Assembly: GCA_016218375.1 (NCBI GenBank)
Contig: JACREG010000056.1
Span: forward strand, 1-39,993
DNA from: Gammaproteobacteria bacterium
Lineage (GTDB): Bacteria > Pseudomonadota > Gammaproteobacteria > Thiohalobacterales > Thiohalobacteraceae
Length of the DNA stretch: 39,993 bases
Reading direction: 5' to 3'
This document shows, in pieces, positions 26,967 through 36,671 of this stretch (positions are counted from its first letter, which is position 1; each line of letters opens with the position of its first letter). Under the pieces are notes generated by a model. It was not told the DNA's origin and searched no databases. It worked only from the letters and a program-made list of their open reading frames with translations. The position numbers and the translations under genes are program-made.

Positions 26967-27143
26967 GTAGCCCGATGGAGCGTCGTAGCCCGGATGGAGC
27001 GCAGCGTAATCCGGGGCATCGCCAGGCAGTCCCCGGATTCCGGCCCCGAAAAGCGTGGGGCCTGCATCCGGGCTACACCAGCCCCTCAAACAGATCGGTC
27101 ATCCAGGGCCGTAGCCCGGATGGAGCGCAGCGCAATCCGGGGA
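26967..27143. repeat. Cluster of GTAGCCCGGATGGAGCGCAGCG(T/C)AATCCGGGG repeats, direct and inverted
   Basis: Copies at 26967 (partial), 26985-27016, inverted 27030-27076, and 27111-27143. Confidence 0.88.
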
Positions 27144-27149
27144 ATCCCC

Positions 27150-29351
27150 TCAAAACAGGTCGATCGGGTCCACATCCAGCGACCAGCGGACTTTGCGCGC
27201 GGCTTTGAGTTCGCCCAGTCGCGGCACCCAGTCCGCCAGCAGCCGGTGCAGGCGTTTGCGGTCGCGTGCGACCAACAGCAGTTGGGCGCGGAAACGGCCG
27301 GCGCGGCGTTCCATGGGCGAGGGCACCGGACCCCAGAATTCCAAGCCGTTGGTTAGACGGGTATCCGTGGCGTCGCGGGCCGCGCTGAGGAAGTGCTCCG
27401 GCGCGCGCGCATCGGTGGCCTCGGCGCGCAGCAGGGCGAGATTGCTGAAGGGCGGCAGGCCGGCGGCTTGGCGTTCGGCCAGCGCGGCGGCGGCGAAGGC
27501 TGGGTAGCCGGCCGCCACCAGTTGTTGCAACAAAGGGTGTTCCGGGTGATGGGTTTGGACCAGCACCTCGCCGGGGCGTTCGGCGCGCCCGGCCCGGCCG
27601 GCGACCTGGATCACCTGTTGGGCCAAACGCTCGCCGGCGCGGAAGTCGGCGCTGAACAGGCCTTGATCGGCTTCCAGAATGCCGACCAGGGTCACGCCGG
27701 GAAAGTGATGGCCCTTGGCCAGCATCTGCGTGCCGAGCAGGATGCGTGCGTCCCCGCTGGCGGCCTGCGCCAGCAGATCTTCCAGCCGGCCCTTGCGCCG
27801 GGTGTTGTCGCGGTCGATGCGGACGAACGGCACATCGGGGAACTGCCGTTCCAGCGCGCGTTCGACGCGTTCGGTGCCGGCGCCCAGCGGGCGCAGATCG
27901 GCGCAGCCGCACTGCGGGCATTGCACCGGGATCGGCTGCTGACTGCCGCAGTGATGACAACGCAGATGCTTGTGCTGTTGATGCAGCGTGAGGTGCGCAT
28001 CGCACCGCCGGCATTCGGCCACCCAGCCGCAGGCATGACACAACAGCGTCGGCGCGAAGCCGCGCCGGTTGAGGAACAGCAGCACTTGGCCGTCGCGACC
28101 GAGATGCGCGCGCATCTGTGCGAGCAAGGCCGGCGCCAGGCCTTCGTCGAGCGTCTGATTGCGGATATCGAGCAGATACAGTCGCGGTGCGCAGGCCACG
28201 CCCGCGCGTTCGGGCAAGGACAGATGCTGATACCGTCCTTGCTGTGCGTTGTGCAGGGATTCCAGCGCCGGTGTCGCCGAGCCGAGCACAATCGGTACAC
28301 CATCGCGGTGCGCGCGCCACACCAACAGATCGCGCGCCGAATAACGAAAACCCTCTTGCTGTTTCAGCGAAGGATCGTGTTCCTCATCGACGATGAACAG
28401 GCCCGGCCGCGCCAACGGCACCCACGCCGCCGAGCGCGTACCGATGACGACCGCCGCCTCGCCCGCGCGTGCGGCCAACCAGGCATTGAGGCGTTCGCCC
28501 TCGCTCAGGCCCGAGTGCAGCAGGGTCGGCGCGTGGCCCAGCCGCTGTTGAAAACGCTCGACAAGTTGCGGTGTCAGGCCGATTTCCGGCACCACCACCA
28601 GCGCCTGTTTGCCCTGCGCAATGCACTCGGCGATGGCTTGCAGATACACCTCGGTCTTGCCGCTGCCGGTCACGCCGTCGAGCAGAAAGGCTTGATAACG
28701 GTCGCGCGCGGACTGGATGGCGGCGACGGCCTCGGCCTGCGCGGGATTCAGCGGATGGGCGGATGTTGCTGTCGGGATAGCAGCGCGCGGCGCGGGCGCG
28801 CGCACTGTGCTCTCGATCCAGTCGCGCGCGGTCAAGGCGCGCAGGATATGCGCACCAAGGCCCGCGGCGTCGAGTTGCGCGCGGCTCGCGCCGTCGCTGT
28901 GTTCGGCGAGGAATGTCAGCGCCCGCTCCTGCTGCGGTGCCCGCGCACGTTCGGCGGGACTTGCCGCATGTCCCGCATCGGTGAGCCGCCAGACCGTTTC
29001 GCCCTGCGGCTGCAACGCCTGACCGCGCCGCAACACCACCGGCAGACAGCCGGCCAATACCTCGCCGAGCGGATGGTGATAGTAATCCGCCGCCCAGCGC
29101 GCCATGGCGAGGATGTCGTCGGGCAACACCGGCGCCGCATCCAACACCGCCTGCACACGCTTGAGCCGTGCCGGATCGAAGTCCGTGGTGCGCGCAATGT
29201 CGACCAACATCCCAACGGCGCGGCCACGGCCGAATGGAATCTGCACGCGCATGCCCGGCGCGAGAGCAACCGCCTCTGCGCGCGGCGGCAGGTAATCGAA
29301 CAACCGATGCAACGGCGAAGGCACCGCCACGCGCAGGATCGATTCAGTCAT
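27150..29351 (-). CDS. priA: Primosomal protein N' (replication restart helicase)
   Basis: FLLDGVTGSGKTEVYLQAI; VIGTRSAAWVPLARPGLFIVDEEHD; zinc-binding CHACGWVAECRRCDAHLTLHQQHKHLRCHHCGSQQPIPVQCPQCG. Confidence 0.96.
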   Translation of the reverse strand: MTESILRVAVPSPLHRLFDYLPPRAEAVALAPGMRVQIPFGRGRAVGMLVDIARTTDFDPARLKRVQAVLDAAPVLPDDILAMARWAADYYHHPLGEVLAGCLPVVLRRGQALQPQGETVWRLTDAGHAASPAERARAPQQERALTFLAEHSDGASRAQLDAAGLGAHILRALTARDWIESTVRAPAPRAAIPTATSAHPLNPAQAEAVAAIQSARDRYQAFLLDGVTGSGKTEVYLQAIAECIAQGKQALVVVPEIGLTPQLVERFQQRLGHAPTLLHSGLSEGERLNAWLAARAGEAAVVIGTRSAAWVPLARPGLFIVDEEHDPSLKQQEGFRYSARDLLVWRAHRDGVPIVLGSATPALESLHNAQQGRYQHLSLPERAGVACAPRLYLLDIRNQTLDEGLAPALLAQMRAHLGRDGQVLLFLNRRGFAPTLLCHACGWVAECRRCDAHLTLHQQHKHLRCHHCGSQQPIPVQCPQCGCADLRPLGAGTERVERALERQFPDVPFVRIDRDNTRRKGRLEDLLAQAASGDARILLGTQMLAKGHHFPGVTLVGILEADQGLFSADFRAGERLAQQVIQVAGRAGRAERPGEVLVQTHHPEHPLLQQLVAAGYPAFAAAALAERQAAGLPPFSNLALLRAEATDARAPEHFLSAARDATDTRLTNGLEFWGPVPSPMERRAGRFRAQLLLVARDRKRLHRLLADWVPRLGELKAARKVRWSLDVDPIDLF

Positions 29352-29472
29352 GCGCCGCCCCACTTAAATCGAGTGGCGTTGGCAGGCTCGGTGAAGTCCG
29401 GTTTAGTGGCCATGATTGATGCGTAATCTCACCATGCGAAGCTAACTTGTTATTGCCATTAGGGCTCGGCGG

Positions 29473-29507
29473 TTATCCACAAAAACTGTGGATAAGTGTG
29501 TGGATGC
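29473..29507. promoter_or_regulatory. DnaA-box cluster upstream of priA
   Basis: TTATCCACA (29473-29481), inverted TGTGGATAA (29487-29495), weaker TGTGGATGC (29499-29507); another weak TTATCCATT at 29581. Confidence 0.6.
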
Positions 29508-29812
29508 ATTGGGGTCAAAGTGCCTCAAACCGCGTCATTGTTGCATTTGTGTTAAATCGTCTAAATCCTCGCCGCACATTTTATCCATTTTGAATCAATT
29601 AGATAGAATTTCTCACGGCCGGTGGTTGACAAGTGACGGGGGCTTGTCGCCACCCCTGCCGGAGATGCTGCCACTCTGTGTATAAAACCCAAATCGGCGC
29701 TTGAAAACGACTCTTGGCTATGGTGGGGCGGACACCTGTGGAGCGTTCGAATCGCCGCGCCAAGGCCTTCCCCAGCCCTTTCCCAAGCCCCGGATCGGTG
29801 CCCGGCCCCGCC

Positions 29813-30070
29813 TCAGGTATCCGTTGTTTTGCTCTTTTCCGCGATTTTCACCCGAATGACGTTGCCGCCGACCTCCCGGGCATTGAGCTGTTTGATGGCC
29901 GCTTTGGCCTCGCCCGCACGGGGCATTTCAACGAAGCCAAAGCCTTTGGATATGCGGGTCGCTTTATCCATCACCACCTTGCAGTACTGCACATCCCCGT
30001 ATTCCTTGAACAGGGCCAGCAACTCTTCTTCGGTCGTTTGCCGCGACAAATTGCGCACCAAGATTTTCAT
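29813..30070 (-). CDS. RNA-recognition-motif (RRM) RNA-binding protein
   Basis: KILVRNLSRQTTEEELLALFKEYGDV...KGFGFVEM: RNP2 ILVRNL and RNP1 KGFGFVEM. Confidence 0.93.
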   Translation of the reverse strand: MKILVRNLSRQTTEEELLALFKEYGDVQYCKVVMDKATRISKGFGFVEMPRAGEAKAAIKQLNAREVGGNVIRVKIAEKSKTTDT

Positions 30071-30140
30071 GTTCGCACCCTGAAATGTTTTAAGCAGTCG
30101 AAGTAGCCACTCGCAAATGGCCCTCGCCCCTGGCGTGTGC

Positions 30141-31523
30141 TTACTGGAGTTTTCGCGCCTTGAAATACCGCCCTTTGATTTTCCCGGTCGTCAGTTGATG
30201 CAACGCCTTGTCCACCGCGGAACGTTTGATGGCCACGTAGGCGTGGTGATCGAAGATGTCGATCTTGCCGACCTGATCGCCGGCAATGCCGGATTCGTTG
30301 GTCAACGCGCCCAGTATATCGCCGGGACGGACTTTGAGCTTGCGTCCGCCGTCGATGCGCAACGTGACCATGGGCGGCTTGAGGTCGGGCTTGAGGTTGA
30401 CATGCAAAGTGCCGAGCGTGGAAAGATCGATGGGACTCTTTTGATATTCCTCGATCGCATTCACCCGATACGATTCGGCGGCGATATACAGACTTAAGGC
30501 CAGCCCCGCGTTTCCCGCGCGACCGGTGCGGCCGATGCGATGGATGTGTACTTCCGGGTCTTGGCTCAACTCGAAGTTGATTACCGTGTTCAGATCCTTG
30601 ATATCGAGACCGCGCGCCGCGACGTCGGTCGCCACCAGGATGGAACAACTCTTGTTGGAAAACCGTACCAGAACTTCATCGCGATCACGCTGCTCCAGAT
30701 CGCCGTGCAGGGCAAGGGCGCTGAAACCCTTTGCGTGCAGTGTATCGGCGATGTCCTGGCATTGCAGTTTGGTATTGCAGAAGATCGCGCACGACGCAGG
30801 AGTGTAATGCCCCAACAGCGTCACCAGCGCAGCGAGGCGCTCGGCGTTATTGGCTACTTCATAGAATACTTGCTTGATGTTGGTTTGGGTGTGTGTCGCC
30901 GCAACGCTGACCCGGCTGGGATTTTTCTGCATCGATGCGCTGATGTTTTGAATCGCTTCGGGATAGGTTGCGGAGAACAACAAGGTCTGCCGGCTATCGG
31001 GTGTTGCGGCAACGATTTCGGCAATGTCGTCGTAAAAGCCCATGTCGAGCATACGATCCGCCTCGTCCAACACCAGGGTTTTCACCTGATCCAGCTTGAG
31101 CGAACCTTTACGCAGATGCTTCAACACCCGTCCGGGCGTGCCCACGATGATATGCGCGCCATGTTCCAACGAACCCGTCTGCGGTCCGGTGGGCATGCCA
31201 CCGCACAGCGTGAGCAATTTAACGTTGGGGATACAGGTCGCCATGCGACGTATCTCTTTGCTCACCTGATCGGCGAGTTCCCGCGTCGGGCAGAGCACCA
31301 ACGCCTGCACATTGAAGTCGCGCGCGTTCAGTCGAGTCAGCAGGCCAATGCCGAAGGCCGCCGTCTTGCCGCTCCCCGTCTCGGCCTGCGCAATGAGATC
31401 GTGGCCTTGCAAGACCACAGGTAGACTTTCTGCCTGCACCGGCGTCATGTTCTGGTAGCCCATGGATTCGAGATTGGCCAGCAAAGCGGCGTCCAATCCC
31501 AGAACAGAAAAAGCAGTGGTCAT
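30141..31523 (-). CDS. dbpA: ATP-dependent RNA helicase DbpA (DEAD-box)
   Basis: AQAETGSGKTAAFG; VLDEADRMLDMGF; HRIGRTGRAG; C-term TLRIDGGRKLKVRPGDILGALTNESGIAGDQVGKIDIFDHHAYVAI is a DbpA RNA-binding domain. Confidence 0.93.
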   Translation of the reverse strand: MTTAFSVLGLDAALLANLESMGYQNMTPVQAESLPVVLQGHDLIAQAETGSGKTAAFGIGLLTRLNARDFNVQALVLCPTRELADQVSKEIRRMATCIPNVKLLTLCGGMPTGPQTGSLEHGAHIIVGTPGRVLKHLRKGSLKLDQVKTLVLDEADRMLDMGFYDDIAEIVAATPDSRQTLLFSATYPEAIQNISASMQKNPSRVSVAATHTQTNIKQVFYEVANNAERLAALVTLLGHYTPASCAIFCNTKLQCQDIADTLHAKGFSALALHGDLEQRDRDEVLVRFSNKSCSILVATDVAARGLDIKDLNTVINFELSQDPEVHIHRIGRTGRAGNAGLALSLYIAAESYRVNAIEEYQKSPIDLSTLGTLHVNLKPDLKPPMVTLRIDGGRKLKVRPGDILGALTNESGIAGDQVGKIDIFDHHAYVAIKRSAVDKALHQLTTGKIKGRYFKARKLQ

Positions 31524-31564
31524 TGTTATAGCACCTGCGGGAAACGGAAATTGTGTGTTGGGAC

Positions 31565-31592
31565 AAAAAAGGCGCCCATGGGCGCCTTTTTT
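31565..31592. terminator. Perfectly palindromic bidirectional intrinsic terminator after pntB
   Basis: AAAAAAGGCGCCCATGGGCGCCTTTTTT, 28-nt perfect palindrome. Confidence 0.85.
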
Positions 31593-31614
31593 ATGCGCGA
31601 ACAACGATGCGCTG

Positions 31615-32973
31615 TCACAGCTGCTTCACTTCCTGAATCAGCTTGTTCGCCACTTCCTGTCCGTCGCCATAGAGCATGCGCGTGTTGTCGAGGAAGAACA
31701 ATGCGTTCTCGATGCCGGAGAAGCCGGTGCCGCGGCCGCGTTTGACGACGATGACGTTCTTGGCTTTGTCGGCGTCGAGGATGGGCATGCCGTAGATCGG
31801 GCTGTTGGGATCGGTGCGCGCGACGGGGTTGACCACGTCGTTGGCGCCGATGATGAGGGCGACGTCGGCCTGCGGGAATTCGCCGTTGATCTCTTCGAGG
31901 TCGTAGATCTTGTCATAGGGCACGCCGGCTTCGGCGAGCAGCACGTTCATGTGGCCGGGCATGCGGCCGGCAACCGGGTGGATGGCGAACTTTACCGTCA
32001 CGCCTTTGTCTTCGAGCAGTTTGCAGAATTCCCAGATCTTGTGCTGCGCCTGGGCGACGGCCATGCCGTAACCGGGCACGACGATGACTTTGCTGGCAAA
32101 CGCCATCATCACCGCCGCATCGCTGGCGTCGACTTCCTTCATGGTGCCGCCGGTCTCGGCCGCCGCTTCGCCGCCGCTGGCGCCGAAGCCGGAGAACAAC
32201 ACGTTGCTGATCGGGCGGTTCATGGCCTTGGCCATCAACTGGGTGAGCAGCGTACCGGCCGAACCCACCACCGTGCCGGCGATAATCATCGCGGCGTTGC
32301 CGAGCACGAAGCCTTCGAAGGCGACGGCGAGACCGGTGAGCGCGTTGTACAGCGAGATCACCACCGGCATGTCGGCGCCGCCGATGGGCAGGGTCATCAT
32401 GATGCCGAAGGCGAGCGCCAGCGCGAAGAAGATGAACAGTGCGAAGCCGCCGGTCGTATCCGAGGTCATCAGCAACACGCCGTAGACAATGGCCGCGGCG
32501 AACACGATGAGATTCATTTTTTGCTGGCCGGGGAAGATGAAGGACTTCTTCATCAGACCTTGCAGCTTGGCGAACGCGACCATGGAACCGGAGAACGCCA
32601 CCGAGCCGATCAGCGCGCCGATCACCGCGAGCACCAGGAAGCTCTGGCTGTGGAAGTCGCCCTTGAGCAATTCCACGGCGGCAATCGCGGCCGCGGCGCC
32701 GCCGCCCATACCGTTATAGATGGCGATCATCTGCGGCATGTCGGTCATGGCGACCTTCTTGCCGGTGTACCAGGCTGCGCCGCCGCCGATGGCGATGGCG
32801 ATAATCATCAGCCCATAGTTGTGCATGCCCGGCCAGAAGAAGGTGGCGATGGTCGCCACCAGCATGCCGGCGCCGGCCCAGACGATGCCGCCGCGCGCGG
32901 TGACCGGCGAACTCATGCGTTTGAGGCCGAGGATGAACAGCATGGCCGCGGCGAAATAACTCAACTGAATCAT
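31615..32973 (-). CDS. pntB: NAD(P) transhydrogenase subunit beta
   Basis: [40 protein letters not shown]...; [53 protein letters not shown]. Confidence 0.95.
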   Translation of the reverse strand: [452 protein letters not shown]

Positions 32974-33259
32974 TTGCCGGCTCCCTTGCTGCTCTTGAAC
33001 ATTTCCAGCATGCGCTCGGTGACGACATAACCGCCGACCGCATTGCCCGCCGCGAGCATCACGCCGAGAAAGCCGATGAAGCGTTCCATGTCGGTGTCGG
33101 CGCTGCCCATGGCGACCATCGCGCCGACCAGCACGATGCCATGCACGAAGTTCGAGCCAGACATCAGCGGCGTGTGCAGGATGACCGGCACGCGCGCGAT
33201 CACCTCGTAGCCGGTGAACGCGGCCAGCATGAAGATATCGAGGGCGGTAAAACCTTCGA

Positions 33260-33263
<4 letters not shown>
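32970..33263 (-). CDS. pntAb: NAD(P) transhydrogenase subunit alpha part 2 (membrane part)
   Basis: FMLAAFTGYEVIARVPVILHTPLMSGSNFVHGIVLVGAMVAMG; overlaps pntB start. Confidence 0.93.
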
Positions 33264-34393
<1,130 letters not shown>

Positions 34394-34689
34394 GCTTTGA
34401 ATCTCCATGTCCGGCAGGGTTTCCGCCGGGGATGGTGGCGCTGCGGATGGGGGTTCGCAGGGCAATAAAATCGAGCGCGGCGCACACAGCCGCTGGCGGC
34501 CGGAAAAACACGCCAAACCGCGCATGAAAAGTGCGCCATGATACCGGAATCCCTGCGGTGATTGAATACGGATGCCGGCTGCGCGTGGCGCCGCGACCGG
34601 AACGCTCAAATGGCAAAAGTGACTGATTTATTAAAGTTTACATTTGCCGGCGTTTCTGACATAAAGGCAGGCAGCCGCGGGAGGTTGTT

Positions 34690-35289
34690 GTGTTCAGTCT
34701 GAAGCATCAGATTCTGCGCACCGACGCCGCCGGTATGCCGCTGGAGTGGGTCAATTACCGGGACGCCGTGCGCCTCTATCATTTAGGGCAGGTGGCTTAT
34801 GCCTGCGGGAGCACTTTGGTCCGCGTGCGCGGCGGCACCAACGCCCTCACCGGCCTGCGCAGCCAGATCGATCTCAATTCCATCATCGCCACCCACGGCA
34901 GCAATCACGCACTCAACCGCGACCGCGACAGCTACATGCCGCCGCTCAACAACCCCGCGCTGTTCAAACGCGATGCCTATCTGTGCCTGTATTGCGGCGA
35001 ACATTTCCGCGACAGCGATCTCTCCCGCGATCATGTCACGCCGCTGAGCCAGGACGGCGCCGACGCCTGGAACAACGTCGTCACCGCCTGCAAACGCTGC
35101 AACAACCACAAAGCTGGCCGTCGCCCGGAACAGGCGCGCATGGAACTGCTCGCCGTGCCCTTCACCCCGACGCATGCCGAATACATCTATCTGCAAGGTA
35201 AGCGTGTACTCGCCGACCAGATGGAATTCCTACGCGCGCACTTCCCGCGGCACAGTCCGCTGCATCAGCGCTTGGCGGTCAGGCCCTGA
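34690..35289 (+). CDS. HNH endonuclease
   Basis: YLCLYCGEHFRDSDLSRDHVTPLSQDGADAWNNVVTACKRCNNHKAGRRPEQA; GTG start. Confidence 0.88.
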   Translation: MFSLKHQILRTDAAGMPLEWVNYRDAVRLYHLGQVAYACGSTLVRVRGGTNALTGLRSQIDLNSIIATHGSNHALNRDRDSYMPPLNNPALFKRDAYLCLYCGEHFRDSDLSRDHVTPLSQDGADAWNNVVTACKRCNNHKAGRRPEQARMELLAVPFTPTHAEYIYLQGKRVLADQMEFLRAHFPRHSPLHQRLAVRP

Positions 35290-35467
35290 CGCAATCCCTT
35301 CGTGAGCTGGTGCCAAGTATCGGCCGGTTATTCCATATTCGCGCCGGCCGTGGATAACCCCGCCTGCGGGTTTTCTCCGGCTTTGATACTTTGCAGGCCA
35401 GCAGTATCCTGCGCTACCGGGACGTTGGAGATGAGGCGTACTCACATCCAAGGCAGATTGTTATTGG

Positions 35468-35518
35468 AAGGTGGTAACCAGGGGATCAAGGTGGTAAGCA
35501 GGCCATGCAAGGTGGTAA
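35468..35518. repeat. Three AAGGTGGTAA direct repeats spaced 20-21 bp
   Basis: AAGGTGGTAA at 35468-35477, 35488-35497, 35509-35518. Confidence 0.85.
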
Positions 35519-35688
35519 GCGCCCCGCTGGACTTCCCTCGAGCTGGCATCGTACTTCCAAGTTACGGAGGTGCGGTATTTATACACGGCTGACCGAATAA
35601 GCTGTAGACACCGTGCGACAACACTATACGCGTAGCGTGAATCATCCAAAGTCAGGGAGAAGACATCTTATGAACAGGGAGAGCAATC

Positions 35689-36621
35689 ATGGGTAAGAAA
35701 ATTCAGAAGCAGGACGCCCCGACGAACCGCATCGTCGTCTTCCAGGAGAAGGCTATCCGTCGGGCTTGGCACAATGATGAATGGTGGTTTTCCATTGTCG
35801 ATGTCTGCGGAATTCTGACCGAAAGCCCCGACCCCGGCGCCTATTGGCGTAAGTTGAAACAGCGACTTAGCGAGGAAGGTAGTCAAGTCGTGACGTTTTG
35901 TCACGGTTTGAAACTCGAAGCGCCGGACGGGAAACGGCGTGAGACAGATTGCGCCAATACCGAAGGCCTGTTTCGCATCATCCAGTCAATTCCCTCGCCC
36001 AAGGCAGAGCCTTTCAAGCGCTGGTTGGCGCAGGTGGGTTATGAACGGGTGAAGGAAATCGAGAACCCGGAACTGGCCAGTGCCCGCGCCCGCGAGTTGT
36101 ATCAGGCCAAAGGTTATCCGCAGGCGTGGATCGAAAAGCGGCTGCGCTCGATTGCCGTGCGCGGTGAGTTGACGGAGGAATGGAAGACGAGGGGTGTTAA
36201 GGAAGGCAAAGAGTATTCGATTCTGACCGCCGAAATCGCGCGCGCCACCTTCGGGCTCACGCCGGGTGCGCATGGTCGCCTCAAGGGGTTGGATAAAACC
36301 AAAACCGGCAACGCGCTACGCGATCATATGACTGACCTGGAGTTGATTTTCACCATGCTGGGCGAAGCGAGCACAACGGAGATCGCGCGGCGCAAAGATG
36401 CCCAAGGTTTTCCCGAGAATCGAACCGCCGCCAAAGCGGGCGGTGCTATTGCCGGTAATGCCCGCAAGGCGCTGGAGGCGAAGACCGGTAAACCGGTGGT
36501 GAGCGAGACAAACTATCTGGGGCAGTCTGAAGCGCATGGGGCGTTGGACGATGCCGCTACGCTACCCGTCAAAAGCAATCCTGTGGCCCGCACGAAGAAA
36601 CCAAAGACCGGCAAGGCGTAG
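35689..36621 (+). CDS. BRO-N domain / DinD-like (damage-inducible protein D family) protein
   Basis: NRIVVFQEKAIRRAWHNDEWWFSIVDVCGILTESPDPGAYWRKLKQRLSEEGSQVVTFCHGLKLEAPDGKRRETDCANTEGLFRIIQSIPSPKAEPFKRWLAQVGYERVKEIENPE. Confidence 0.88.
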   Translation: MGKKIQKQDAPTNRIVVFQEKAIRRAWHNDEWWFSIVDVCGILTESPDPGAYWRKLKQRLSEEGSQVVTFCHGLKLEAPDGKRRETDCANTEGLFRIIQSIPSPKAEPFKRWLAQVGYERVKEIENPELASARARELYQAKGYPQAWIEKRLRSIAVRGELTEEWKTRGVKEGKEYSILTAEIARATFGLTPGAHGRLKGLDKTKTGNALRDHMTDLELIFTMLGEASTTEIARRKDAQGFPENRTAAKAGGAIAGNARKALEAKTGKPVVSETNYLGQSEAHGALDDAATLPVKSNPVARTKKPKTGKA

Positions 36622-36671
36622 TCTGCTGCGTATGCACCATTTGGTATCCATTGATTTCTCGGCGGGTCGTT

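Noticed and set aside
27393-29426. 677-aa plus-strand ORF antisense to priA
   Set aside because: Shadow ORF; the minus strand encodes an unmistakable PriA with zinc-binding motifs.
29488-29685. 65-aa plus-strand ORF in the region upstream of priA
   Set aside because: Begins within the DnaA-box repeat, has no clear RBS or family features; more likely non-coding.
29427-29812. Chromosomal origin oriC
   Set aside because: Only two perfect DnaA boxes, no dnaA/gidA/parAB neighbours, and genes on both sides run the same way; a regulatory or titration site is more likely.
31565-31592. Restriction/methylation palindrome or operator
   Set aside because: A-tract/GC stem/T-tract at the end of pntB is explained by a bidirectional intrinsic terminator.
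35468-35518. CRISPR array
   Set aside because: Only three 10-bp repeats with ~10-bp spacers; too short, and no cas genes in the window.
35302-35592. 96-aa plus-strand ORF before the BRO-N gene
   Set aside because: Covers the triple repeat and has no recognisable domain; probably fortuitous or a pseudogene remnant.
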